From NCBI GenBank assembly GCA_000827495.1, contig KN817564.1, positions 186,001-250,000 on the forward strand: 64,000 nt of DNA, in the 5' to 3' direction. Below are positions 9,856 through 24,144 of this stretch, in pieces. The translations under genes were made by a program, and so were the position numbers. The DNA is from Hypholoma sublateritium FD-334 SS-4. Taxonomy: Eukaryota > Basidiomycota > Agaricomycetes > Agaricales > Strophariaceae. Below the pieces are notes generated by a model, which saw only the letters and a list, made by a program, of their open reading frames with translations, searched no databases and was not told the DNA's origin. The first letter of the stretch is position 1. Each line of letters starts with the position of its first letter.

Positions 9856-11675
9856 ATGGTGAACGACGCCAGTACAGCCCCGGCCAAGAAGCTACGAGTT
9901 GCGATCTGGTAAGCACGCCATATATACGCGCACTGAAGTGTAATGACACATAGATTACCCATTAGCGGCGGCGGCATCGGCGGCCTCTGTCTCGCCGTAG
10001 CCCTTGCGCCGCACGCGCACGTCGACGTGCGCGTCTACGAAGCTGCGGGCCAGTTCCGCGAAATTGGCGCAGGCGTGATGATATGGGCGCGGACGTGGCA
10101 CATCCTCGCGCGTATGGGCCTCACGGATGCCTTCGCGCGTATCGCGCACGCTCCGCCCACAGGCGCGCCAGGTGCGTTTTGCTGCTGATCGTGACTGTTT
10201 GTGAGCGGCGCTGACGCGTGGCAGGCGTTGGGTTTGATTACAGGCGATCGGACCAGCCAGCGGAGGGGTTCAGGTTCAAGCTCGTGGAGATGCCTTGTAG
10301 GTACCCGCGCTGCAGCACTTATTTGCACTGCCTACTTATGCCCACTTTCGCGCCACGCTCAGACGGTGTGAGCGCCTCCCTGCTTCTAGACATATACCTA
10401 ACCACGCGACGCGTTCTAGTGTATTCGCTTCCACCGAGCGGCGTTCCTCGACGTCTTTGTGTCGCACCTTCCGCCTGGCATTGCGTATTTCGGCAAGCGC
10501 CTCGCAACCTATTCGCGCGGGGGCGACGGGGAGACTGCCCTCCTATTTAGCGACGGCAGCACCGCGACTTGTGACGTCCTGATCGGCGCAGACGGAATTA
10601 AGTCGACGGTGAGGGCGCAGATGTACGCGGAAGCGGCGGAGGCAGCGGGCGACTTCACACTGATGCGGCACGTCGAACCAGTGTGGACGGGCACGATGGC
10701 ATACCGCGGGCTCATACGCGCGCAGGACGTGCCGCGCAATGAGGACGGGATGGCGCACCGTGCGTTTGCAGCGCCGATGATGGTATTGATGCTTTTCGTC
10801 CCTTTTAAAAAAATACTGACGCAGGCGCTAAGTATTGCGGTAAGAGCAAGGTATGCACCTAAGTACGAGTGGCTTGCGCGGGGATGCTCACCGCACCTCT
10901 AGCACGTCGTGAGCTATTCCATCGCGCAGGGGGACATAGTGAACGTCGTCACTTTCGCGTCGCAGCCCGAGAAACACGGGTACCCGTTCAACGGCGAGTG
11001 GGTGGTAGACTGCGAGCAGCAGGAACTGCTTGACTGCTACGCAGGGTGGGAGCCCGAGGTCGTGAATCTCCTCAAGGCTAGCGCTTCTCTTGATAGCGCA
11101 ATGAATCTGTAGTTTACACCTTTTCAGTGCATCGACAAACCAACGCGGTGGGCGATACACCATCTGAGGCCACTGCCATTTTACCATAGGAATGGAGTGG
11201 TTCTCATGGGCGACGCTGTAGGTAATTTACCGGTAGAAATTCTTGAGACATACTGACTTGCACGGGTGCGCAGGCTCATGCGATGTCACCGCACCAAGGT
11301 GCGGGCGCAGGCCAAGCTATAGAAGTACGTCCATCGGCCCTCGCACCCTTTCGTTGCTGCGCCTTATATTTATTATCTGACTTGCAGGATGCCTTCGTAT
11401 TGGGGAACCTTCTGGCCGAAGCTCCCCGGGATCAGGTGCTCCGATACTTGGGAGCATATGAAGCGGTTCGCCTGCCGGCGGCGAACGGCGTGTTGACGGG
11501 CTCGTACGAGTCGGGGATGATGTACGAATTTGACAGTGAATATGGCGACAAATATGAGACGCTCGGGCCCGCCATTGCAGCTCAGTGGGCGTGGATCGAC
11601 CAGGTGCCGCTCGACGAGGAGCTCGCGTCCGCGCTGCGACTGGCGCGCCAACCGGCGCGCAGCAGCCGACTGTAA
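9856..11675 (+). CDS. FAD-dependent monooxygenase, salicylate-hydroxylase-like
   Basis: This is a class A flavoprotein hydroxylase (aromatic-acid or phenol hydroxylation with NAD(P)H). The spliced product is 439 residues, a normal family length. The dinucleotide-binding VAICGGGIGGLCLAVAL is at residue about 15, the DG motif reads DVLIGADGIKSTVRAQ, and the second FAD motif reads GVVLMGDAAHAMSPHQGAG. Exons: 9856-9908, 9966-10171, 10225-10296, 10363-10367, 10420-10782, 10833-10850, 10903-11076, 11128-11217, 11274-11324, 11388-11675. All phases agree. Exon 4 is only 5 nt (ACGGT), needed to restore the conserved P-Y-G-C-x-RFHRA stretch. Exon 6 is 18 nt. Intron 11077-11127 starts with GC. The substrate cannot be read from the sequence. 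Confidence 0.88.
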
Positions 11676-11864
11676 TTCGTTTACTTAAATTGGGGTGTCG
11701 TTGTCGTACATACATTGAACGAAGAAGCGAAGCGCGTACTGGTATAAGGAAGCATATGGATGTGGCTATCTATTGGTAGTCCGGGGGTATGTGTCCTCTA
11801 TTATTACAATCCGTGATGTCGTAAAAAAAAAAAGAGTCCGAGAGATTAGGTGTGTGGAGCAGAT

Positions 11865-12726
11865 TTAGACCTTATCGATAGAGCTTTGAGGCTTATGGCC
11901 GAACGCATGAGTAGAGTCTGAGTAAGGATATTGTTGGGCGAGCATGTGAGTCTCGTCGGCGTGTTTTAGTGGCTGGTACATGGGCCCCACCGGCGGCACG
12001 AATGCGCTGGAGGAGCGCTGTCTGTCCGCGCGCTGGTACTGGAGGCGCTTCGAATATTGGTACACAACGTAGCAGGCGTCTGGTATGTAAATAAGAATTA
12101 AATGATTGTGAAGATAAATTAGACACGCACATGCTTGGAGAACGAGCGGCACGATGACGGACGCGAGCAGCGCGCCCTGGGGCACGCGTCGGTACGCGTC
12201 TAGGGACTTGCAGTACGCGATGCGCGCCTGGTCGGTAGAGCCGTTGACGCATTCGGCTTCGGTCTGGCCGCGCGTGTGGTAAAAGGTGATCAGATACCAG
12301 ATGCTGCTGCCGACCTCGACCGAAAGCGTGGCGCAGAGCAGGAAAGAGAATATCCTGACGAAGCCATGCTTCCTGAGTACAGCACCAAGGAGCCTGGAGC
12401 GCGGCGCGTCAGTGATTATGACATGAGATCCAGGCGCGTGGGCGCGTACCCGAGGAGCCCAACGAGCGCGGATGCCGTATACACGCTGGCGGTCACTATT
12501 ACGACAGTCTTCATCGAGTGTGTAATGGTAGAAACTATAAATAATGATTAGTTATGGCTTCTGTCTGTCCAGGATTGATGGACGTACTGTCGCTATTGTG
12601 CTTGGCGCCATAGAGCAAGGCCCACCAGAGCAGACCTGCGAACGCGCCGCAGAACAGGAACTGGAGGAAGGAGATGATGAGCACGCCGAGACGGAGAGGG
12701 AGACAGCAGAGGAATTTTGCGGCCAT
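11865..12726 (-). CDS. Four-helix membrane protein of a basidiomycete family, unknown function
   Basis: The product is 233 residues with four predicted membrane helices: FCGAFAGLLWWALL region, VIVTASVYTASALVGLLG, FSFLLCATLSVEVGSSIWYL and ALLASVIVPLVLQAYACYVV. The loop before helix 4 holds Cys residues (CVNGSTDQARIAYC) as in related basidiomycete proteins. Exons on the minus strand are 12726-12588, 12534-12450, 12393-12131 and 12079-11865; phases agree throughout. The C-terminus is hydrophilic with Tyr/Ser/Gln. The layout is MARVEL/tetraspan-like, but I cannot assign a role. A TATA-like tttatataaa (12762-12771) lies about 36 bp before the ATG. It is divergent from the first MAP kinase, 289 bp away. 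Confidence 0.8.
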
Positions 12727-13015
12727 TTGTTGGATGTTGGGAGTATGGGTGGGTAGACAGGTTTATATAAACTTCAGATGCAGTGCAGTGCGCAGTCGCC
12801 AGGAGGCGGTGCCCGGGCACTGCTTGCCTTTGATGGCTGGCGCCGCGGCCGAGCGGCGAACGCCGCCTCGCCCTGGCCCGATCTGATGATGTCACGCGTC
12901 GCCCTTTCCTTCCTCCCATTTTAGCGCCATGTAATTTACTATAACATCCGGACCGCTTCTATTCCGTATATATAGGCAACATGGAATGTTGTGGGCCATC
13001 CTCATCTTGTCTACC
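12727..13015. promoter_or_regulatory. Divergent promoter region, membrane protein / MAP kinase 1
   Basis: This 289-bp spacer separates two divergent start codons. A palindromic TATA-like tttatataaa sits near the left end for the membrane protein. A second, cgtatatatagg at about 12965-12976, lies 40 bp before the kinase ATG 13016. A GC-rich core (12830-12890) lies between them. An in-frame upstream ATG at 12986 would add ten residues; comparison with the second kinase favours 13016. Confidence 0.5.
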
Positions 13016-14902
<1,887 letters not shown>

Positions 14903-15164
14903 TTTGTACGTAGAATGCACGCGCACAGCAGTGTGTGGCACCGCAGATGCGCTGCATATTGGTTGCATATTGGATACTTTGCTAGTAGACATGTAGTTGT
15001 AATTGTAGGTGCTGTGCACTTGGCAGAGCAGTGCACTTATTTGGCGTGGCTTGGCCCTTGATCGTCGGAGACAGATGTCCAAACGATTGATCTGCTATCG
15101 TACACTGGCTGTACTTCCTCCTCCACGTCCTTTCCTCTCCACCTTGGCCCGCCTATTTACAAGC

Positions 15165-17008
<1,844 letters not shown>

Positions 17009-17380
17009 ACGGCAAAACGCCTCTCCCGCCCCGCCTCCCCATAGGGGCGCTGTCGCAGTCTAAATTGACCCCAAATACTCTGCGCAATTATTTCGAGAAA
17101 TCGATGATACCATTTGATACATATATACTTACATCCGGATGTTCCAGTATTGCTTGATGCTTCTCTGTCGTACCTAGGCCTGTCAGTCCGTCGACCTGTG
17201 TAAATGTAAAACATACTCTGCTTGCTTTGTACACAATTTTGAAAAGATTTTGATCCGAGGAACTGCGGTGGAATACCCAAGGGGGGCATGATAAAGAACG
17301 AAGTTCACGTTTATTAGTAAATAGTAAAGCAATCAACCAAGGAAATGTGGCAGAAAATCGGGGGACGATGCTAAGGATGT
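17009..17380. other. Convergent 3' spacer
   Basis: This 372-bp spacer lies between the stops of MAPK copy 2 (plus) and TRP1 (minus). I see only AT-rich 3'-UTR-like sequence and no gene. Confidence 0.5.
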
Positions 17381-19976
17381 TTATTCGCTTTTCCCGCTTG
17401 CGACTTCGTCGTCTCCGGGTTCACCCTCGTCAAACTCTTCGCTATGCGCTTGACGGCCTTTGACAGCGTCGATGAAAGCCTTGACCTTATCGATATCCTT
17501 TCCGGTGCCACTGTCATTTTCCACACCCCCACTGACGTCCACTGCCCACGGCTGGACTTGTGCGATGGCAGTCGCAACGTTCTCAGGCGTCAATCCACCA
17601 GCAAGAATGATGGGCATCGGGAACAGCGCTTCCTTGACATGCTCTGCAACTTCTGCGGTGTGCGTTCCGTTGGGCGCTTGCGCAGCAGCTGCTAGAGCTT
17701 CCACAACAGGTGCTGTGGGCCCATTCACAGGTGCGCGGTGCACTCGTGATACGCCGTCAAGCGCAAGCTCCCCGCCAGCGACGACCGTCCGCGCTAGCGC
17801 CCAGTCGACGACCTTTCCGCTCCCCCCGCTGACGCCGCTCCCGTCGTCGCGCACGCTGTCCAGCAGCACGAACTGATGCGCGCCGCCGCGCGTGATGTCC
17901 TCGAGTCCGGCACCCGCCTTGTCGACGTGGAACGCGCGAATGACGGGAAGGGGGATATGATGTGCCCAATCAATGGGCTCCGCGCCGTGCAGCTGGACGG
18001 CGTCGAGCTGGACTTCTGCGACAACACGCAGGACGTCGGCGAGCGATGCATTCTGGAACACACCGACTAGAAGGGGGCGGGAGCTGGGCGGCGCGAGCGA
18101 AAGACGCGTCGCATGCGCCGTGAACCACGGCTGGTTGCTCGTCGTTCCGGCGGGCGCCTGCTCCGAGGCCACGGTGCCGTAGCGCAGGCTGCGAATGGAG
18201 TACGAGATCTGCTTCGCGGTGCGCAGGTCAACGGCACGCTTTGACTTCTCTACAAACATCAATCCTATGAGGTCCGCGCCCGCGGCGGCGATAGCCAGCG
18301 CCTCGTCCTTGCTTCGAATCCCGCATATCTTGACCAGAGGCGCTTCAGACCGCCACTTTGGCACGTCGGATTGTGGTGGTGGGATGGAGAAAAGTTCCCG
18401 GATGAATGCGGCGGTGTCCTTTGCACGCATTAAACTCTCCCCAATCAGCACAGCGCCTACGCCTTCGGATGCGTAGCGTTTGACATCCTCCGCGGATGAG
18501 ATACCACTCAAAGCTACGAAAATCACGTCCTTTCCTTTTACCATATCTTTCAGCCGGCTCGTGGTGCTCATGTCCACCACAAAATCGTGCAAATTGCGAT
18601 TGTTGACTCCGATCACCTTCGCAGGCAGCGAGAGAGCAAGCTCCATTTCCTTTGCATTATTGACTTCGACCAACGGCTCCATGCCGTGCTCCAAGCTGAA
18701 TGCGTATAGGTCGCGGAGCAAGGCTTCAGGCAGCATGCTGACAATCAGAAGAATGGTATCGGCTCCCCACAAACGCGCTTCAAGAATCTGATATCGGCTC
18801 AGAATAAAATCTTTGCGGAGGATGGCAGGGCGATTTGGCAAGCTCGCCACGCTGAGGCGTGCATGTAACATGTCTTGCAGTGAGCCTAAAAACCATTTCG
18901 GTTCGGTCAAAACTGAGATGACATGAGCCCCGGAAAGTGCGTATGTGAGGGCCTGCTTCGCTGGAGAGGTAGTAACGGAGATGGGGCCTTTGGACGGTGA
19001 AGCTCTCTTGATTTCTGCGAATAGGGAAGGTGTTCCGGGAGTCGTTTGTTGGACCCGAGGAACAAAGGGAATCAGAGTGGGGGCAACATTGAGTGACAGC
19101 AAGGTTTCTAGATCGGCCATGGTAGTCCCTGGGGTAGCTTGTGCCTTCGCCACGTCTGCAAGACGTTGGGCATAAATCTTATCTAAGATAGAAGGAATTT
19201 TTGCCTTAGCCCCTGGATCTGAGACGATATTGGCCGCAAGAGCCTCGTACGGGAATGGGGGAAGAGAGGTGTCCAGAACCTTTTTTTCTGGATTTTCTTC
19301 CCAGAGTCCACCATGGAGAGAAAGGAAGTTGCGAATGAGATCGTCGCCTCCTTCGCTGAGAATACTCTCGGGGTGATATTGGACGGCTTCCACGGTGTAT
19401 TTTCGGTGGCGGACACCCATGATCACACCAGATTCTTCAGTGGCAGCTGTAATAGCCAATTCCGGTGGCAGAGTGCTGTGTGCAGCGCTCAGAGAATGAT
19501 ATCGGATTGACTGAATGCCTTGAGGGACTCCCCGGAAGCAACCTCGGTCGTCATGTCGTATGCGACTCACTTTGCCATGCATGATCTCACCAGCATATCT
19601 GCATTCATTATAAACTTCATCATAGAATAATACAGAGAGAGAAGACTCACCGGATTTCCCCGCCGTAGAGCTCAACTAGACATTCCAACCCCATACATAC
19701 ACCCAGCACGGGCACCTTTCCCTGGAAATACTCGATCGCAGGTATTGAAATGCCCGAATCTGACCTAGGGTGACCCGGGCCCGGTGAAATGATTAGAGAT
19801 TTGATTTTGAGTTGGGACAACAATGACACAGGAATGGCATTGTTTCGGATAACAGTGACATCTGCGCCGTGAAGGGAGAGTTGTTGATATAGATTCCACG
19901 TGAAAGAGTCGAAGTTATCGATCATGAGGACATCGAGTTGTCCTGAAAGATGCGAGGGCAGAGTTTCTGCGGACAT
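17381..19976 (-). CDS. TRP1: Trifunctional tryptophan synthesis protein (GATase, IGPS, PRAI)
   Basis: This protein fuses three tryptophan-pathway activities: the glutamine amidotransferase subunit of anthranilate synthase, indole-3-glycerol-phosphate synthase and phosphoribosylanthranilate isomerase. It has 847 residues. Domain 1 shows MIDNFDSFTWNLYQ, the nucleophile in LGVCMGLECL, and QYHPES. Domain 2 begins near residue 260 with EIKRASPSKGPI and has RKDFI and GVNNRN. Domain 3 shows VKICGIRSKDEA, GLMFVEKSKR, VQLHGAE and LAGGLTPENV. Exon 1 is 19976-19651 and exon 2 is 19598-17381, with a 52-bp intron. The order G-C-F is the usual fungal arrangement. A TATA-like sequence (minus-strand ctacatatataata, about 20035-20022) precedes the start. 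Confidence 0.96.
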
Positions 19977-20366
19977 AGTGGGGGTACTTTGTGAGATTCA
20001 AGGACTAGAGAAGCAGAAGCCGTATTATATATGTAGAGGAGTGGAAAAAGATACGGTATTTGTGAATGTGGACAGAAAATCAGTTGATTGATCTTTGATC
20101 GGCTGTGGAATGACTCGTCAACGTGACATGTGGACTTGGAATCCGTCTGTGCAGTCACCAGTGGCAGCTTAGAGTTAGTGGCACCAGGCAGGGGCGACTC
20201 GGGGGCGAAGTGTAGCGACGCCGACCTTTGATCAAGCGAACGGTTGGTACAAGTTGGTACACAAATGGCAGATTGGCTTTTTATTCTCATGCATTCAAAT
20301 ATATACTACATGTGAGTTCCTTGATTCGACGGTGGTTAAAGCTTCTTTAAAGATCATTTGATTTTT
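19977..20366. promoter_or_regulatory. TRP1: TRP1 promoter region
   Basis: This 390-bp spacer lies between the TRP1 start and the stop of the carboxypeptidase gene, both on the minus strand. It holds the TATA-like element at 20022-20035 and, farther up, tgactcg (about 20110-20116), close to the TGACTC site bound by Gcn4-type amino-acid control factors in fungi. The regulatory reading is inference. Confidence 0.4.
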
Positions 20367-22940
20367 TTAAGAAGCAGGAGAATCCTGTTTTCCGAGGAGG
20401 AAAGAAATGGCGTTGTAAGCTGCCCATGGCACAAATTCTGATGGTTCAAATTAGACCTGGAGCCGAGATAATGTATCAGAGAACTCACGGGGTGTCATAT
20501 GTCCGCTGAAATCGAATTCGATGTCTGGATGGAATATGTCATTGGTAAGCTCAACGGGAAATGAAGAATGACATGATTATACACGTACAGGTCAATTTGC
20601 GTTCCGTATGCATATTTCCGTACACTCCCATGTTTTTCACGGTAAAAGTCTCGTCTTCAATTGGGGTTTGGAAGCCCTGCAGACCGCCCCATGTCATGTT
20701 CCTAGTGTGTAGCAGTTAGGTCAGATACTGAAATGTTACTACAAGGGACGAAACGAACTGAATGGCAATACGAGTTCCCTCCGCAATTAAAATAAAGTCC
20801 TATGAAGGGTAAAACGTATTAAAGCTGAGCCGCACATATATTGCCGCTAACGCACAGCAAGACCATGGACAATGATTGTCCTCACGGATTTGTCAATGAC
20901 GTTCGGTAGAACACTCAACGTCGATGGGATGGATGTATCTCTTCCTTGTGCTCCAGTCGTTGCGTTGATATAGACAGAGTTTTCTGCGCAAACCTCCCAG
21001 TTTATGTGGGGAGCATGGATGGCATCTTGAACCTGTGTTGATGGAGGATTTAGGTCAGAGCAACCAGGTTTGAGCGAGAAGCTCACGTCAGTGCTGCAGA
21101 AATAGGCACATTTAAATTTATTTTTGTCGGCTGAAGTGAGGCAGCTCACCGGTTGAAATAGATGAATTCTTGAGTTGATTGAGGAAAACCGAGAACACTC
21201 CCTAGAGCATGCATCTCAGTCGACGACTACTAACCCATTAAGCAGAAAGCTCTAATTACAGGGACTTGGCCATGTATCAGAAACCCTATGTAGCAATTCG
21301 ATGATGACTCAGTTTCCCAAGAAGAAATGAAGTCGTACCGATATACATCGAATACAGGGTTAAGGCTGTGAATGTCGAGTAAAAAATATTGTACAAGCAT
21401 TAACTGAAACGACTCACAGTCCAATAGCACGTTGAATCGGACTATGCATGCGGCAGCTTGGAATTACAGTGAATGTACCATTGGTCGCTACAAGAGGAAG
21501 TTGGCCGGCAGGTGGATAAGTCACAAACTTATCAAGGTAGTCAGTGTAGCCACACGTATCCGAAACCTGCTGGAGCTCGGCCCAGAAGGAACTGTTGAAT
21601 GGGAACAGATTCTTGTTGGCCTGCAACAATAGGTTATACAGATGTGAAGGCGCTATGAAGTAAAGATTTACCTGAGCAAAACGCAGAGCGGGAATCTCTT
21701 GCTGGACAAGGTTGTAGGACAAGGATGGATCCGCGATTGAAATCCCTTTCAGCGACAGATCCAACCCAGCGGGATGTTCGTAAATCCAGTTCGCGATATA
21801 AGGGACGTCTACGGTGAGAATGAGATCACAAAGAACGTCGAGAGTAAGTAATTGGGGAGGACTGACAGAATCCTGCATACTAGACGACGACGACGATTGA
21901 ACAAGCAGTCGTCGTTGATCACTATTTGAGATGGACTTACACTTTCTCCGGAAAGCCAGAGATTATTGCCTTTTAATTCGCTGAACACTTCCAAGAACTG
22001 AATCAAGAAACCCATCAACTGCTCTCCAAGTTCGTCATCATTTGAGATACTGGGACTGCCTTGGCTAAACCCCGTCTATAGATGCAATAATTTGGTCGGA
22101 CAATGCGAGCAGTGAGTGACTGTAATGATTTACGTTTTTCGTTAATTGCTTACCCCGACTGGCTGCTCAACCCACAGCATATGGGTGAGATTAGTCCAGG
22201 AGAACGGATTTCTATGAAGACAATTTGTCAGTACAGGATGAGCAATTTTTTAAAAGACTTACGGCGTAGGTCCAGATTGCCCCCACGACCACGCTTGAGG
22301 AGATGTGAGCCCTGTGGCCATGCTTCTCTCAGATGACATTTGTACCTACAAATAGGACCATTCTCTTGCAAGAATCCTTCCAAACTAGAGCAACCGGGAC
22401 CACCTAATTAAGATATGAGTACCTGCATACTACTAGAATAATTGATAATAGGAATCGTACCGTTAGTCCAGAATGTTAAATCTTTTGTATCCTTAGCATT
22501 ATTGGCAGGCCAGAACCTATCACAAAAGTAAGTAGTTTATGCCAGATACGACGATCAATACCTAACAGAGCCTCACCAAAAAAACAACTTTCGGGTTTCA
22601 TTCTTAGCTCCAGAAATTGGCATCAGTCCGGCCCATGAAGGTCCAGCGTCGAAGTTGACTATTTTCATAGAGTCAAAACAAGGACGAAGAGATGCTGATA
22701 CATATATATACCATCAGGTATCTTGGTGCCATCGACTAGGAATTTTTCAGCAGCAGGATTTTTGAATGTCACTGTAGAACCCTTCGCAGTTGCCGTGGGA
22801 CTAGGGGGCGCAAGTAGATTCTGCAACCGAGCAAACTGCTCCCGTTGTATATTACGTGCATTCTCCATGCCGACATCTTGACCGAGGATTCCCGTGAGGA
22901 AGAGAGGCAACGCAAGCAATGCAGAAAGTGAATGACGCAT
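20367..22940 (-). CDS. Secreted serine carboxypeptidase, S10 family
   Basis: This carboxypeptidase-Y-like exopeptidase is probably secreted or vacuolar. The start at 22940 gives a signal peptide, MRHSLSALLALPLFLTGILG; ATG 22967 would add nine residues. Visible motifs are [20 protein letters not shown] (oxyanion region), nucleophile in GES-YAG split between exons, Asp in HGLADFILIAEGT, and His in DFSGHMTPQFVPW. The triad is complete. I count about 19 exons in 2.6 kb. They include a 13-nt exon carrying YAGF and a 7-nt exon (CACTGAC) that supplies R-T-D before VQDAIHAPHINW. Phases agree throughout. The catalytic Ser codon ends its exon, directly at the splice site. Several N-x-T/S sites fit a secreted glycoprotein. 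Confidence 0.88.
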
Positions 22941-24144
22941 ATTGCAAGGAAATTTGAGAATCTGCATTGCGCATTCGACGATTTTATACTGACAATCCAG
23001 AAGGCCTAAAAAAAAAATCTGCTATTTTAAACCTTTCCGTTCAATATGGTCACAGACTATCAGTGAGATAAGATATGAAATAGACCCACATGGTAAAATC
23101 ACGAAAAAAAATCCAGCGAGCGTGAAATTTCGCTGGTGAATGAGACGAAGATTACCGGCGCCAGAGTAATCGCTGTACATACACAAGTGACCTATTGCTC
23201 ATAGCTAGAGAGAACGTTGGTGAGTTTCATTGTGCTTTTAAGCCATTACATCCATAGAACGCTCACCGGCAGACATTACGAGACGAAAAACTGCCAGCAC
23301 ATGTAACGCGATCTCGCCACATTGCTCAAGGTCGAGAAGACCAGGATTCTTCGCCACATTGGCAAAAAGACGAGTCATTACTTGGTAATGACGAAGCATG
23401 AAGTGCTCAAGAAGCAGATATATTCTCACCGACTGGGTTCTAAAGAAGGATAAGATACGGATGAGGATACAAGGCACGCGTTCGGAGGACTTCAAAAGGC
23501 CGCTGGGATGGAATACCAAGACCAACTGAACCGCTGGCAATGCCACACATGACCAGAACGCGGACCGACACATCCCATCCCCTCCCCCATTTCTGTCCGA
23601 TGCACAGTCCCGGGCCCTACACCAGCTTTAAACATATGGTTCGTGGATGTCGGCGGGGACCGGCGATGTGTACTCGAGTTGTTGTTGAATGAGGCAGGAG
23701 CGCATATCCATTAAACACAGCTTGATCAAAGCAGTCCTATGCTGCTGTAGGAAGATGTGTCCTTGACATTTTTGCGCGACCGAGAGCGATAAAACAATAA
23801 TTGGATGGACTCGGATTTGTTGTGAGATGGTCCAACTTGAAATCAAACTGCACGAGAGCCAATTGATGGGCATTGCCTGATATGGCAACCCCAGATATCA
23901 GAGCCGCCATCATCCGACGTTGATCATCCCGCTCTTCCCAAGACCTCACCTTGCACAACACGGCCGAGCTGTGGAACCTGCATCTTGTAATGCTAGTAGT
24001 ATACCCCCCTCCTTGATCTACATCCTGGTTGTAACTTACTTCTCGGATCCCATTGGCAAACGAATCCCACACCACACTCTTTATCCCCGGACCCAGAGAA
24101 AGTTGCAAAGAGGACGCCAGGCTTGGTAATTTTCAAGCAGAATC
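22941..24144. other. Unresolved interval with minus-strand exon-like pieces
   Basis: Left of 23200 I see only promoter-like AT-rich DNA for the carboxypeptidase. On the minus strand, 24108-24040 reads MQLSLGPGIKSVVWDSFANG and ends in a good gtaagt donor. Further pieces near 24000, 23880-23750 and 23580-23440 could be exons, but I cannot join them into a recognisable protein. If real, this gene would start only about 36 bp from the divergent OST-alpha-like gene. Confidence 0.3.

Noticed and set aside
11821..11834. Run of A residues, possible retrogene poly(A) tail
   Set aside because: It lies in a 3' spacer between convergent intron-containing genes and has no target-site duplication.
21881..21960. 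Apparent break of the carboxypeptidase at GES/YAG
   Set aside because: A 13-nt exon restores YAGF and then YVPYIANW, and all phases agree.
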